NCBI GenBank assembly: GCA_947630825.1
Contig: CANRJA010000001.1
Coordinates: 62,001 to 126,000 of the forward strand
DNA from: an uncultured Clostridia bacterium
GTDB lineage: Bacteria > Bacillota > Clostridia > Oscillospirales > Ruminococcaceae
Direction of reading: 5' to 3'
Length of the DNA: 64,000 nucleotides
Shown here: positions 9,724 to 18,879 of the stretch, one piece after another
How positions within the stretch are numbered: position 1 is the stretch's first letter
How the letters are laid out: the number at the start of each line of letters is the position of its first letter
Notes under the pieces: generated by a model
What the model was told of the DNA's origin: nothing
Database searches by the model: none
The model's input: only the letters and a program-made list of their open reading frames with translations
Program-made: the position numbers and the translations under genes

Positions 9724-10113
9724 ATGGCTCAGAAGAAACCTATTCGTCGCAGACGTGAAAGAAAGAATATTGAACAGGGACAGGTTCATATCCAGTCTAC
9801 TTTCAATAACACAATAGTAACTATCACCGACTTGCAGGGTAATGCAATCTCGTGGGCAAGCGCAGGCGGACTCGGATTCAGAGGTTCAAAGAAATCAACA
9901 CCGTTCGCTGCACAGACTGCTGCTGAGACTGCCGCAAGAGCTGCAAAGGAACACGGTCTGAAAACCGTTGAGGTTTATGTAAAAGGACCGGGTTCAGGAC
10001 GTGAAGCTGCTATCAGAGCGCTTCAGACAGAGGAGCTTGAGGTCAGACTTATCAAGGACGTGACCCCTATTCCTCACAACGGATGCCGTCCGCCGAAGAG
10101 AAGACGTGTATAG
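9724..10113 (+). CDS. rpsK: 30S ribosomal protein S11
   Basis: S11 lies on the 30S platform near the E site. The 129 residues include the conserved [29 protein letters not shown] and the C-terminal [18 protein letters not shown]. Start and length are as in other Firmicutes. The 81-base gap to rpsD contains an imperfect stem (TCCAAT/ATTGGA at about 10148-10168) upstream of the rpsD ribosome-binding site. Confidence 0.98.
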   Translation: MAQKKPIRRRRERKNIEQGQVHIQSTFNNTIVTITDLQGNAISWASAGGLGFRGSKKSTPFAAQTAAETAARAAKEHGLKTVEVYVKGPGSGREAAIRALQTEELEVRLIKDVTPIPHNGCRPPKRRRV

Positions 10114-10194
10114 TTTACAAAGCTGAGTTTAAAAGTTTGCTTGGCGTCCAATAATGAAGATTGGATATTAATTAAAAAACGGAGGTAATAACTA

Positions 10195-10791
10195 ATGGCA
10201 GTTAGCAGAGAACCAATTTTGAAGAGATGTAAGTCCTTAGGCATCAGCCCTATGGTTATGGGTGTCGGTAAGGAAACAAAGAGAGACCCGAATAAAAATT
10301 CAAGAAGAAAAGTATCAGAGTACGGACTTCAGTTGAAAGAAAAGCAAAAGCTCAAGTTTATTTACGGCGTTCTGGAAAAGCAATTCTATCACTACTATGA
10401 ATTGGCTGAAAAGCAGGAAGGTCAGGCAGGTACTAACCTGTTGACTATGCTTGAGTCAAGGCTTGATAACATTGTTTTCAGAATGGGGCTTTCAATGACA
10501 AGAAGAGAAGCCAGACAGCTTGTCGGTCACGGACATTTTGAAGTCAACGGAAAGAAAGTTGACATCCCTTCATACAGAGTAAAGCCGGGCGATGTTATTT
10601 CTCTGAGAGAAAAGAGCAAAAAGAGTGTAAAGTTCAATGAAATTATTGAGGCAACAAAGGGCAGAACAGTTCCCGCATGGCTTGATAAGGATAACAACAC
10701 TTTGTCTGCTACAGTAGTCAGAGCTCCTGAGAAGGAAGACCTCGATTACGAGATCGAAGAGCATCTTATCGTCGAGTTATACTCAAAATAA
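10195..10791 (+). CDS. rpsD: 30S ribosomal protein S4
   Basis: S4 is a primary 16S rRNA assembly protein that in many bacteria also represses its own operon. The 198-residue protein has the S4 RNA-binding domain around residues 88-150 ([20 protein letters not shown]). The N-terminus lacks the four-cysteine zinc motif, so this is the zinc-free C- form. ATG 10195 follows CGGAGG. Confidence 0.97.
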   Translation: MAVSREPILKRCKSLGISPMVMGVGKETKRDPNKNSRRKVSEYGLQLKEKQKLKFIYGVLEKQFYHYYELAEKQEGQAGTNLLTMLESRLDNIVFRMGLSMTRREARQLVGHGHFEVNGKKVDIPSYRVKPGDVISLREKSKKSVKFNEIIEATKGRTVPAWLDKDNNTLSATVVRAPEKEDLDYEIEEHLIVELYSK

Positions 10792-10792
10792 T

Positions 10793-10843
10793 AAGTTTGT
10801 CTGCGGCTTTGGCTTTTTGCCGAAGCTGGTTGCAGCAAAACTT
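10793..10843 (+). promoter_or_regulatory. Long hairpin in the rpsD-rpoA gap
   Basis: The gap between rpsD and rpoA contains a long imperfect stem: AAGTTT at 10793-10798 pairs with AAACTT at 10838-10843, and inner segments CTGC/GCAG, CTT/AAG and GGC/GCC close on a TTTTT loop. There is no T-tract after it, so it is not an obvious terminator. It could be a processing site or a translational control element for rpoA. Confidence 0.45.
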
Positions 10844-10892
10844 ATATCATTCGTTAAAACAATCGTCGTTATTACGAACAGGAGGGTTTTAA

Positions 10893-11852
10893 ATGCTTGA
10901 AAAAATTGAAAAGCCAGACATTGAAATAGCAGAGCAAAAGGGTGACGGAACATACGGAAAATTTGTTCTTGAGCCGCTGGAGCGAGGCTATGGTACTACC
11001 CTGGGCAACAGCTTAAGAAGGGTATTACTCTCCTCATTACCCGGTGTTGCTGTTAATTCGGTAAAGATTGACGGTGTACATCATGAGTTATCAACTGTTC
11101 CGGGGGTTAAGGAAGACGTAACAGAGATCATTCTTAACTTAAAGGGATTGACAGCAAAGCTATATGGCGAAGGACCAAAGACCATTTATATTGAAGCAGA
11201 GGGAGAATGTGAGGTCACTGCCGGTGATATCAAAACGGACTCTGAGGTAGATATACTTGTTCCGGATATGCACATTGCCACATTGGGCGAAGGCGCAAAG
11301 CTTTATATGGAAATAGTTATCGACAGAGGACGCGGATACGTTTCTGCTGAAAAGAATAAAAGCTATATGCCGAACGCACCTATTGGTGTTATTGCTGTTG
11401 ACAGTATTTATACGCCGGTATTAAAGGTAAATTACACGGTAGAGAACACCCGTGTAGGACAAATTACAGATTTTGATAAGCTTATCCTAGAGGTTTGGAC
11501 AGACGGAACGATCTCTGCGAAGGAAGCTGTATCGTTGGCAGCCAAACTCCTCAGCGAGCATCTTAAACTTTTCGTTGATTTATCTGAAGAAACAAGCGTT
11601 GTTGAGATAATGGTAGAAAAGGATGATAAGGGAAAAGAAAAAGCGCTTGAGATGACCATTGAGGAACTTGACTTATCCGTGCGTTCGTTTAACTGCTTGA
11701 AGAGAGCGGGAATAAATACTGTTAATGACTTGGTTGAAAAGTCAGAAGAAGAAATGATGAAGGTGAGAAACCTCGGAAAGAAATCTTTTGAAGAGGTCAA
11801 GGAAAAGCTGAGAAGCTTGGGATATGAGCTTAGCTCAGAGGAAAACAGCTAA
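10893..11852 (+). CDS. rpoA: DNA-directed RNA polymerase alpha subunit
   Basis: Alpha dimerises to nucleate RNA polymerase assembly, and its C-terminal domain contacts UP elements and activators. The 319-residue protein has the NTD (residues about 1-230) with [18 protein letters not shown] and the CTD from about residue 250. The CTD contains [19 protein letters not shown] and [16 protein letters not shown] follows CAGGAGGG. It lies between rpsD and rplQ as in all Firmicutes alpha operons. Confidence 0.98.
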   Translation: MLEKIEKPDIEIAEQKGDGTYGKFVLEPLERGYGTTLGNSLRRVLLSSLPGVAVNSVKIDGVHHELSTVPGVKEDVTEIILNLKGLTAKLYGEGPKTIYIEAEGECEVTAGDIKTDSEVDILVPDMHIATLGEGAKLYMEIVIDRGRGYVSAEKNKSYMPNAPIGVIAVDSIYTPVLKVNYTVENTRVGQITDFDKLILEVWTDGTISAKEAVSLAAKLLSEHLKLFVDLSEETSVVEIMVEKDDKGKEKALEMTIEELDLSVRSFNCLKRAGINTVNDLVEKSEEEMMKVRNLGKKSFEEVKEKLRSLGYELSSEENS

Positions 11853-11887
11853 TCATTTCGCTGAAAATTTGTAAAGGAGTGAATATC

Positions 11888-12229
11888 ATGCCAGGTTCAA
11901 GAAAATTAGGCAGAACAAGCGACCAGAGAAGAGCAATGCTCAGAGCTATGGTTACTTTTCTTCTCGAAAACGGTAAGATAGAAACAACTGTATCAAGAGC
12001 CAAAGAAGTTCAGGCTATGACCGAAAAAATGATAACACTAGGTAAAACTCCTGAACTGCATAATAAGCGTCAAGTTCTTTCGTATGTTACAAAAGAAAGC
12101 GTTGCTAAGAAATTATTTGATGAGGTTTCGCCGAAGTATGCTGAACGCAACGGCGGTTACACAAAAATCATCAAAATCGGACCTCGCCGCGGAGACGCTG
12201 CTGAAATGGCAATTATTCAGTTGGTATAA
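11888..12229 (+). CDS. rplQ: 50S ribosomal protein L17
   Basis: L17 lies at the base of the 50S subunit near the tunnel exit. The start was placed at ATG 11888 ([20 protein letters not shown]), the conserved L17 N-terminus. The GTG at 11879 lies within the AAAGGAGTG ribosome-binding site and is unlikely. The 113 residues end [16 protein letters not shown], standard for the family. It is the last gene of the alpha operon and is followed by a good terminator. Confidence 0.97.
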   Translation: MPGSRKLGRTSDQRRAMLRAMVTFLLENGKIETTVSRAKEVQAMTEKMITLGKTPELHNKRQVLSYVTKESVAKKLFDEVSPKYAERNGGYTKIIKIGPRRGDAAEMAIIQLV

Positions 12230-12244
12230 TCAAACTTAAAACTG

Positions 12245-12278
12245 ACAACTCTTAAAGGTTTTTAAGGGTTGTTTTTTT
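12245..12278 (+). terminator. Rho-independent terminator of the ribosomal operon
   Basis: ACAACTCTTAAA (12245-12256) pairs with TTTAAGGGTTGT (12261-12272) with one G-U pair and a four-base loop, followed by seven T residues. It lies 16 bases after rplQ and closes the S10-spc-alpha transcript. Confidence 0.9.
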
Positions 12279-12407
12279 GTCTTATTTATTTGATAATAAA
12301 ATTCCTGAAAATTTACTTAAAATTAACTAAGGGGACTAGCAAAATAGTTCATAATAGTGTATAATATTTGAGGATTTTATAATTTTAATAAAATAAGGGA
12401 GTAAAAT

Positions 12408-14177
12408 ATGAGTTTATTTGCAGTGTTGAAGCTTATCGGCGGACTTGCTCTGTTTCTTTACGGAATGGATGTAATGGGTTCAAGTCTTGAAAAGCTTGCC
12501 GGAGGGAGATTAGAAAGGATTTTTGAAAAGCTCACATCTAATCCTTTTAAGGCTGTGTTGCTCGGCGCGGGAGTAACGGCAGTAATTCAAAGCTCTGCGG
12601 CGACAACAGTTATGCTTGTAGGTTTTGTTAATTCGGGAATAATGAAACTGCATCAGGCTATCGGTATCATTATGGGTGCGAATATCGGTACGACTGTTAC
12701 AGCGTGGCTTTTGAGCCTTACAGGCATTGAGGGGGATAATTTCTGGCTCACTTTGCTAAAGCCGTCTTCTTTCACACCGATATTGGCGCTGATAGGATTA
12801 ATACTTTATATGTTTGTTAAATCGGGTAAGAAAAGGGATATCGGAGCTATACTTCTCGGCTTTGCAATTTTAATGTTCGGTATGGACACAATGTCTGGGG
12901 CTATAGATCCTCAGGCTGTTCCGGGACTGACAAATATCTTGACAATGTTCTCAAATCCTTTCTTCGGGGTTTTGGCAGGTATTATTATAACTGCTGTACT
13001 TCAAAGCTCGTCGGCATCTGTAGGAGTTTTGCAGGCGCTTTCTGCCACAGGAGCTATTAAATTCGGCGCTGCTATTCCTATTATCTTGGGGCAGAATATA
13101 GGCTCGTGCGTAACGGCTTTAATATCTTCTGTTGGAACTAACAAGGCTGCGAAAAGGGTAGCTATTGTTCACCTTTATTTTAATATTATAGGAACGGTGC
13201 TGTTTTTAGCTGTATTCTATATCCTTAACTCGATAATAGATTTCAGCTTTTTGAACGACACTGTCGGTGCGGCGCAGATAGCTATAGTTCACACGCTGTT
13301 TAACTGTGGGGTAACGATTATACTTCTGCCGTTTATCAAGGTTCTTGAAAAGCTTGCTTATCTTACCATCAGAGAGGATAATGAGGAGAAGGAAAAGAAA
13401 AGTACATTTGCCCTTTTGGACGACAGGTTTCTTGCAACGCCCAGCGTTGCTTTAGCGCAGTGCAGAACTCTGCTTGTTAAAATGTCGGAGATGGCGAGGG
13501 AAAATATACGTCTTGCGATAGCGACGATAAACAAGTATGACGCCGATGCGGCTAAGCAGGTTGAAAAAAATGAGGATATGGTCGATAAGTTCGAGGACAA
13601 AATAGGAACTTATCTTGTCAAGCTGTCAAGCAGGGATCTGTCTGTGAAGGACAGCCAGTCGATAGCAATGCAGCTGCACGTTATAGGTGACTTTGAGAGA
13701 ATTTCCGACCATTCAAAAAACATAATCAAACTTTCTAATGAAATGCACGACAAGAAAATCGAGTTTTCTAAAAAAGCAAGGGCTGAGCTTAAAGTAATAT
13801 GCCGTGCTGTAACTGATATTCTTGATATGGCGGTAGAAGCGTTTACTACTCAGGATAAGAATGTAATAACCAAAATTGAGGCGCTTGAGGAGGCTATAGA
13901 CAAGCTTTGCCTAAAACTTAGAAACAGACACATAAAGAGGCTTCAAAAGGGAACCTGCACAATAGAGCTTGGTTTTATTTTTACAGACCTTTTGACGAAT
14001 TTAGAAAGAGTATCGGATCATTGTTCGAATATTGCGTCTTCTATAAAACAGGCGGACGATGAGTCTTTCGAGTCGCATAAATATGTAAGAAAACTAAAGG
14101 AAACGGGCGAGAATTTCGACAGGGATGTTGAGGAATATATGGACATCTATCATATTCCTAAAAAGCAAGAGAGATAA
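12408..14177 (+). CDS. Na/Pi cotransporter family protein with PhoU-like domain
   Basis: This is a 589-residue membrane protein of the NptA/PNaS type. Two repeated transporter halves each carry the QSS signature: AVIQSSAATTVMLVGF near residue 60 and AVLQSSSASVGVLQALS near residue 200. About eight hydrophobic segments occur up to residue 315. The last 240 residues form a soluble helical PhoU-like domain with the DFERISDHSKNI and LERVSDHCSNIA repeats. Sodium-coupled phosphate uptake is the family role; the exact substrate is inferred. It stands alone between two terminators. A TATAAT at 12360-12365 could be its -10 box, but the -35 is poor. Confidence 0.9.
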   Translation: MSLFAVLKLIGGLALFLYGMDVMGSSLEKLAGGRLERIFEKLTSNPFKAVLLGAGVTAVIQSSAATTVMLVGFVNSGIMKLHQAIGIIMGANIGTTVTAWLLSLTGIEGDNFWLTLLKPSSFTPILALIGLILYMFVKSGKKRDIGAILLGFAILMFGMDTMSGAIDPQAVPGLTNILTMFSNPFFGVLAGIIITAVLQSSSASVGVLQALSATGAIKFGAAIPIILGQNIGSCVTALISSVGTNKAAKRVAIVHLYFNIIGTVLFLAVFYILNSIIDFSFLNDTVGAAQIAIVHTLFNCGVTIILLPFIKVLEKLAYLTIREDNEEKEKKSTFALLDDRFLATPSVALAQCRTLLVKMSEMARENIRLAIATINKYDADAAKQVEKNEDMVDKFEDKIGTYLVKLSSRDLSVKDSQSIAMQLHVIGDFERISDHSKNIIKLSNEMHDKKIEFSKKARAELKVICRAVTDILDMAVEAFTTQDKNVITKIEALEEAIDKLCLKLRNRHIKRLQKGTCTIELGFIFTDLLTNLERVSDHCSNIASSIKQADDESFESHKYVRKLKETGENFDRDVEEYMDIYHIPKKQER

Positions 14178-14194
14178 CTTTTAATATGAATTAT

Positions 14195-14230
14195 AATGTC
14201 CTTGTTTTGCTGACTAAGGACATTTCTTTA
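14195..14230 (+). terminator. Probable terminator after the Na/Pi transporter gene
   Basis: AATGTCCTT (14195-14203) and AAGGACATT (14216-14224) form a perfect 9-bp stem with a 12-base loop, followed by TCTTTA. It lies 17 bases after the stop. The T-tract is short, so the strength is uncertain. Confidence 0.65.
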
Positions 14231-14266
14231 TAAAATGGTATAATAAAAAGTTCAAGGAGTTTTTGT

Positions 14267-15118
14267 ATGAATAAGATATATGAAAAGATTGAAAGGTGCT
14301 GTAAGTATATACGCAAAAAGACCGATTTCGTTCCCGAGATAGCACTTGTTCTCGGCTCGGGTCTGGGAGATTATGCAGAGAGCGCAAATGTCAAAGTTGA
14401 GTTTACTATCCCCTACTCGGATATTAGCGGATTTCCTGTGTCTACTGTTTCAGGACACAAAGGGCAATTTGTTTTCGGAACGGTAAACGGCGTCAAGACG
14501 GTTATTATGCAGGGCAGAGTACATTTTTACGAGGGGTATGACATTACTGATGTAGTTCTGCCTGTTAGGCTGATGGGAATGTTGGGCGCAAAGGTTTTGT
14601 TTCTGACAAACGCCGCAGGAGGAATTAACGAGAATTTTCAGTGCGGAGATTTTATGCTTATCACCGACCACATCTCATCTCTTGTAAAAAGCCCTCTCAT
14701 TGGCGAAAATATTGATAAGCTGGGCGTTCGCTTCCCTGATATGAGCGAGATATATGACAGGGATCTGGCGGATATAATAAGAAAGTCTGCTAAGGAAATC
14801 AATATTAATCTAAAAGAGGGAGTTTATATTCAAACTACAGGACCGCAGTTTGAGTCTCCTGCCGAGATAAGGGCGTTTAAAGCTATGGGGGCGGACGCCG
14901 TTGGTATGAGCACAGCCTGCGAGGCTATTGCGGCAAAGCATATGGGTATGAATATATGCGGAATATCCTGTATTACCAATATGGCGGCAGGAATAAGCAA
15001 AAGCCCTATTTCGCACATTGAGGTTAGTGAAACGGCTGACAGGGTGGCTGATGATTTTAAAAGGCTTTTAACGGAAGCTATTGAAAACATATCTGATTAT
15101 TTAAACACTATGCAGTAA
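14267..15118 (+). CDS. Purine-nucleoside phosphorylase, trimeric type
   Basis: It cleaves purine (deoxy)ribonucleosides with phosphate to base plus (deoxy)ribose-1-phosphate. The 283-residue protein has the trimeric PNP signature: VLGSGLGDYAE with the phosphate-binding loop, GRVHFYEGY, NAAGGINENF, GPQFESPAEIRAF with the base-binding Glu, and the Asn in ISCITNMAAGI. The usual GMSTVPE reads GMSTACE here. A TATAAT occurs at 14239-14244. It is followed 43 bases later by a deaminase-like amidohydrolase, which suggests a purine salvage unit. Confidence 0.93.
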   Translation: MNKIYEKIERCCKYIRKKTDFVPEIALVLGSGLGDYAESANVKVEFTIPYSDISGFPVSTVSGHKGQFVFGTVNGVKTVIMQGRVHFYEGYDITDVVLPVRLMGMLGAKVLFLTNAAGGINENFQCGDFMLITDHISSLVKSPLIGENIDKLGVRFPDMSEIYDRDLADIIRKSAKEININLKEGVYIQTTGPQFESPAEIRAFKAMGADAVGMSTACEAIAAKHMGMNICGISCITNMAAGISKSPISHIEVSETADRVADDFKRLLTEAIENISDYLNTMQ

Positions 15119-15161
15119 ATCGCACAATGGAGGATATTTCTGAGGAAGTATAAGCATAAGT

Positions 15162-16433
15162 ATGATTAGATTTTACAATGGAAAAATTCTCACTCTTGCC
15201 GATGGGTTTAATATATCAGAAGGCGAGGTTTGGGTCGATAAGGATAAGATTTCTTTTGTGGGCAAACCGACCTCTGATATTCTTGATAGTCAAAGGTTTG
15301 AGCGTGAGATTGATTTAGAGGGCAATCTTTTGATGCCTAGCTTCAAGGACGCGCATACACATTCTGCGATGACGTTCCTTCGCTCATATGCAGACGATAT
15401 GCCCTTGCAGGACTGGCTGACAAAACAGGTGTTTCCAATGGAGGCTAAGCTAACGGGCGAGCATATTTATGCATTTACTAAGCTTGCGATATTAGAGTAT
15501 TTGTCAAGCGGTATAACTGCGTCGTTTGATATGTATTTCAAACTTGACGACTATGTAAGAGCAAATCTTGACGCGGGCTTCAGGACGGTAATATGCTCGT
15601 CAACTAATGATTTCGGGGGAAGTCCGGAGCAGGACGAAGATGACTATTTGAGATTTAACAGCATCTCTCCTTTGATTTCTTATAAGTTCGGCTGCCATGC
15701 TGAATATACTACAAAACTTGAGACTATCAAGGGAATTGCAAAGCTGTGCCAAAAATACAAAGAGCCGTTTTATTCTCATAACAGCGAAACTGAAAGGGAG
15801 GTTTTAGAGTGTATTTCACGTTACAATAAAACCCCTACAGAGTTATTTGACGATTTGGGTCTGTATGAATACGGCGGCGGAGGTTTTCACTGTGTGTATT
15901 TGAGCGAAAACGATATGAATATTTTTAAGGAAAAAGGGCTTTGGGCGATAACTAATCCGGGCTCTAACACAAAGCTTGCAAGCGGAGTTGCCGATATTTC
16001 AAAAATGCTTGATATGGGAATTAATATCGCCATAGGAACAGACGGAGCGGCGTCTAATAATGCGCTTGATATGTTCAGGGAGATGTATCTTGTAACGGGG
16101 CTTCAGAAGATTAAATATATGGACGCTTCAATCTGTCCTGCCAATGACGTTTTGTATATGGCGACGGCAGGTTCTGCTAAAGCTATGGGTCTTGAGAACT
16201 GCGATACTATAGAAGCTGGCAAGCAGGCGGATTTGGTCGTTATAGATTTAAACAAGCCGAATATGCAGCCTGTTCACAACATTACAAAAAATATAGTGTT
16301 CAGCGGTTCAAAGCAAAATGTTAAGCTTACAATGTGCGCAGGAAAGATACTTTATCATCACGGAGTATATTATCTCGACGAAACCGAGCAGGATATCTAT
16401 AAAAGAGCCAATGAAATGCTAAAGGATTTTTAA
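15162..16433 (+). CDS. Amidohydrolase, MTA/SAH (adenosine) deaminase-like
   Basis: This is a 423-residue metal-dependent hydrolase of the amidohydrolase superfamily. Metal ligands visible are the HxH of DAHTHSAMTFLR (near residue 67), His in KFGCHAEYT, His in FYSHNSETERE and Asp in GTDGAASNNALDMFREM. This pattern matches the MtaD/5'-methylthioadenosine-S-adenosylhomocysteine deaminase group. The neighbouring phosphorylase would act on the resulting inosine-type nucleoside. Guanine deaminase or another aminohydrolase cannot be excluded from sequence alone. The spacing to a GAGGA site is long, so the start is slightly uncertain. Confidence 0.85.
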   Translation: MIRFYNGKILTLADGFNISEGEVWVDKDKISFVGKPTSDILDSQRFEREIDLEGNLLMPSFKDAHTHSAMTFLRSYADDMPLQDWLTKQVFPMEAKLTGEHIYAFTKLAILEYLSSGITASFDMYFKLDDYVRANLDAGFRTVICSSTNDFGGSPEQDEDDYLRFNSISPLISYKFGCHAEYTTKLETIKGIAKLCQKYKEPFYSHNSETEREVLECISRYNKTPTELFDDLGLYEYGGGGFHCVYLSENDMNIFKEKGLWAITNPGSNTKLASGVADISKMLDMGINIAIGTDGAASNNALDMFREMYLVTGLQKIKYMDASICPANDVLYMATAGSAKAMGLENCDTIEAGKQADLVVIDLNKPNMQPVHNITKNIVFSGSKQNVKLTMCAGKILYHHGVYYLDETEQDIYKRANEMLKDF

Positions 16434-16483
16434 ATGATTACTTTTGTTATTTTATTTATTTTATAAAAAAATAGAAAAAACAC

Positions 16484-16512
16484 TTGCAAAATAAGTTAAA
16501 GGGTGTTATAAT
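16484..16512 (+). promoter_or_regulatory. Promoter of the rimP-nusA-infB operon
   Basis: TTGCAA at 16484-16489 and TATAAT at 16507-16512 are separated by 17 bases, close to the sigma-A consensus. It lies about 130 bases before rimP, leaving a leader that contains the hairpin described next. Confidence 0.8.
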
Positions 16513-16529
16513 TATTTCAATAGTTTTAT

Positions 16530-16562
16530 TGAAAGACTGGAAATTTGACTTCCGGTCTTTCG
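16530..16562 (+). promoter_or_regulatory. Leader hairpin upstream of rimP
   Basis: GAAAGACTGGAA and TTCCGGTCTTTC form a 12-bp stem with one G-U pair around an ATTTGAC loop. It is followed by GTCTTTGTTT, which is not a clean T-tract. It sits between the promoter and rimP, so it may be an attenuator or an RNA-stability element of the nusA operon leader. Confidence 0.55.
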
Positions 16563-16644
16563 TCTTTGTTTAGGAAATTTGCATTTTAGACGTATTTCAG
16601 TTACCGAAACCGACTTAAATATCAAAGAAAGGTAAGGCATTAAA

Positions 16645-17136
16645 ATGAATAATAAAAAATCCGGCTCGACAGTCCACAAAATTGCCGAGCTTGCAAAACC
16701 TCTTTGTGATGAACTGGGGCTTGAGCTTTGGGACGTTAAGTTTGAAAAAGAGGGTACAACTTGGTACCTTAGGGTGTTTATTGATAAAGACGGCGGTGTT
16801 AATATTGACGACTGCGAGAGTTTTTCAAGACCGTTTAACAAGTTGCTCGATGAAATTGACCCTATATCTCAGTCGTATGTGTTTGAGGTTTCAGGTCCGG
16901 GACTTGGTAGACGGCTAAGAAAGCCGGAGCATTTTGAAAGGTTTATCGGTGAGAAAGTAAGAATACGTTTTATAAGAGCGAGAAACGGCGAAAAGGAAGC
17001 GGTCGGAACGCTTATTGGGTACTCAAAACCTAATATAACGGTTCGATTTGACGGCTCTGAGGACGATGATATCATTTCGCTGTCGGAATGTGCTTATATA
17101 AAACTTAATGATGATGAAGATTTATTTGACATATAG
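16645..17136 (+). CDS. rimP: Ribosome maturation factor RimP
   Basis: RimP assists 30S maturation. The 163-residue protein has the N-terminal alpha/beta domain with ELGLELWDVKFEKEG...LRVFIDKDGGVNIDDC and the conserved SYVFEVSGPGLGRRLRKPEHF. The C-terminal SH3-like barrel follows from about residue 95. It is the first gene of the rimP-nusA-ylxR-ylxQ-infB-rbfA operon, an order conserved across Firmicutes. Confidence 0.96.
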   Translation: MNNKKSGSTVHKIAELAKPLCDELGLELWDVKFEKEGTTWYLRVFIDKDGGVNIDDCESFSRPFNKLLDEIDPISQSYVFEVSGPGLGRRLRKPEHFERFIGEKVRIRFIRARNGEKEAVGTLIGYSKPNITVRFDGSEDDDIISLSECAYIKLNDDEDLFDI

Positions 17137-17157
17137 TATAAGGAGGAACAAGGAAAA

Positions 17158-18213
17158 ATGAATAAGGAATTTTTTGAGGCTCTTGCACTCTTGGAAGAGG
17201 AAAACGGAATAAGTGAGGATGTTTTGATCGAGAAGATCGAGCAGGGTATTTTTAAGGCTGTTAAAAAGGATTTCCCTGATACCTTTGAAGAAAACATTTT
17301 TGTTAAAATTGATATGGAGAAAAACAGACTTAATGTAAAAATCAATAAGACTGTAGTTGAAGAGGTTGAGGACGAGGCCAATGAAATAAGTTTAGATGAC
17401 GCACTTGAGATTTCAAAAAAAGCTAAGGTTGGTTCTCAGGTTGAAATAAAGCTTAATCCTGCAAAGTTTAAAAGAATTGCGGCGCAGTCTGCAAAGCAGT
17501 CGATAAGAAGCGATATAAGAGAAATTGAAAGGGAAAACCTTTTAGCGCTTTATGAGAATAAGGAACACGAATGCGTTTCAGCAACTGTTATGAAAATTGA
17601 GCCGGAAACGGGTAACGCTGTTTTGTCTATTGAGGGCAATGAGGTTTATTTAATTAAAAATGAGCAGATCCCGGGTGAAACACTTCACGAGGGAGACATT
17701 ATAAAGGTTTATGTTGTAGGAATCGTAAATCCAGAAAAACGTCCTTCTGTTAAAATCTCAAGAACGCATAGGGATTTAGTAAAAAGATTGTTCGAGCTTG
17801 AAGTTCCCGAGGTTTACGACGGAACGGTTGAAATTATGGGAATTTCAAGAGAAGCAGGTTCAAGAAGCAAGGTCGCCGTAAGGTCGAAGAATGAAAATGT
17901 AGACGCAGTAGGCGCTTGCATAGGACCTAGACGTTCGAGAATATCAGCTATTGTTAAGGAGTTAAGCGGAGAAAAAATTGATATAATTCCATACAGCGAG
18001 GACGACGCGGAGTTTATTGCTTCGGCTCTTTCTCCTTCTGATGTTATAAAGGTTACGCTTGCAGAGGACGGAACAAGAGCCAGCGAGGTCATTGTTCCTG
18101 ACGATCAGCTTTCTCTTGCCATAGGAAACAGAGGACAAAACGCTAAGCTTGCCGCGAAGCTGACAGGTTATAAAATTGATATCGGTCCTGAGAATCCGAT
18201 TGAGATAGATTAA
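17158..18213 (+). CDS. nusA: Transcription termination/antitermination protein NusA
   Basis: NusA binds RNA polymerase and nascent RNA and modulates pausing and termination. The 351-residue protein has the N-terminal polymerase-binding domain (1-125), an S1 domain (about 135-200), and two KH domains with loops IGPRRSR and IGNRGQN. It lacks the C-terminal acidic repeats of enterobacterial NusA, as in other Gram-positives. AAGGAGG precedes the ATG, 21 bases after rimP. Confidence 0.97.
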   Translation: MNKEFFEALALLEEENGISEDVLIEKIEQGIFKAVKKDFPDTFEENIFVKIDMEKNRLNVKINKTVVEEVEDEANEISLDDALEISKKAKVGSQVEIKLNPAKFKRIAAQSAKQSIRSDIREIERENLLALYENKEHECVSATVMKIEPETGNAVLSIEGNEVYLIKNEQIPGETLHEGDIIKVYVVGIVNPEKRPSVKISRTHRDLVKRLFELEVPEVYDGTVEIMGISREAGSRSKVAVRSKNENVDAVGACIGPRRSRISAIVKELSGEKIDIIPYSEDDAEFIASALSPSDVIKVTLAEDGTRASEVIVPDDQLSLAIGNRGQNAKLAAKLTGYKIDIGPENPIEID

Positions 18214-18282
18214 TTGCAGCAGGTAAAATAACAACTGAGAAATAAATTATTTGTACAGAGAAATAAAGGAAGATAGCCATAT

Positions 18283-18546
18283 ATGAAAACAAAGAAAATT
18301 CCTATGAGAATGTGCATAGGGTGTGGTGAAGTGAAGCCTAAAAAAGAGCTTATACGTATTGTTAGATCAAAAGAGGGTGAAATTTCACTCGACTTGACAG
18401 GAAAGAAGTCAGGCAGAGGCGCATATATCTGCGGCGATTTGAAATGTTTACAAAAGGCGAGAAAATCGAGAAGGCTTGAAAAAAGCTTTTTGTGTCAGAT
18501 CTCGGATGAAATATATGACGCAATGGAAAGAGAGCTGTCTAAATGA
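18283..18546 (+). CDS. rnpM: YlxR family RNA-binding protein (RNase P modulator RnpM)
   Basis: The 87-residue protein of the DUF448/YlxR family begins KKIPMRMCIGCGEVKPKKELIRIV. It contains the GRGAYICGDLKC motif around residues 46-57, with Cys residues that could bind a metal. Bacillus YlxR has been reported to bind the RNase P RNA and modulate the enzyme. Position between nusA and the L7Ae-like gene is the conserved one. Its end overlaps the next gene by four bases (ATGA). Confidence 0.92.
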   Translation: MKTKKIPMRMCIGCGEVKPKKELIRIVRSKEGEISLDLTGKKSGRGAYICGDLKCLQKARKSRRLEKSFLCQISDEIYDAMERELSK

Positions 18547-18875
18547 ATAAGATAATGGGTCTTTTGACAATGGCGAGAAGAGCAGGTAAACTTTCTCTCG
18601 GAATGGATATGAGTAAGGACGCGTGCAAAAGCGGAATTTCAAAAGGCATCTGTACCGCTGTTGACATTTCACCTAAAAGCCTTAAAGAAATTAAGTTTGT
18701 GTGTATGAATGAAAATGTGCCGCTTTATTCTCTCGGAATGGATATGGAAACGGTCGGAGTTGAACTGGGTAAGAAAGTCGGAATAATATCAGTCAACGAT
18801 GGCGGATTTATGAAAAAGGCTATAAAATATATTAATGAAATTGACGAATCGTTCAATGATAAGGAGGTTACTTAA
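18543..18875 (+). CDS. L7Ae-like ribosomal protein family (YlxQ-like)
   Basis: The 110-residue protein has the L7Ae/L30e fold pattern: [26 protein letters not shown] followed by [25 protein letters not shown]. This matches YlxQ/YbxF kink-turn-binding-like proteins. Bacterial members occur between ylxR and infB; their exact role is unsettled. It overlaps rnpM by four bases and ends just before the infB ribosome-binding site. Confidence 0.88.
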   Translation: MNKIMGLLTMARRAGKLSLGMDMSKDACKSGISKGICTAVDISPKSLKEIKFVCMNENVPLYSLGMDMETVGVELGKKVGIISVNDGGFMKKAIKYINEIDESFNDKEVT

Positions 18876-18879
18876 ACCT

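Noticed and set aside
12337-12365. Promoter before the Na/Pi transporter gene
   Set aside because: A TATAAT is present but the -35 (TAGCAA) is poor and no extended -10 is formed, so it was only mentioned with the gene.
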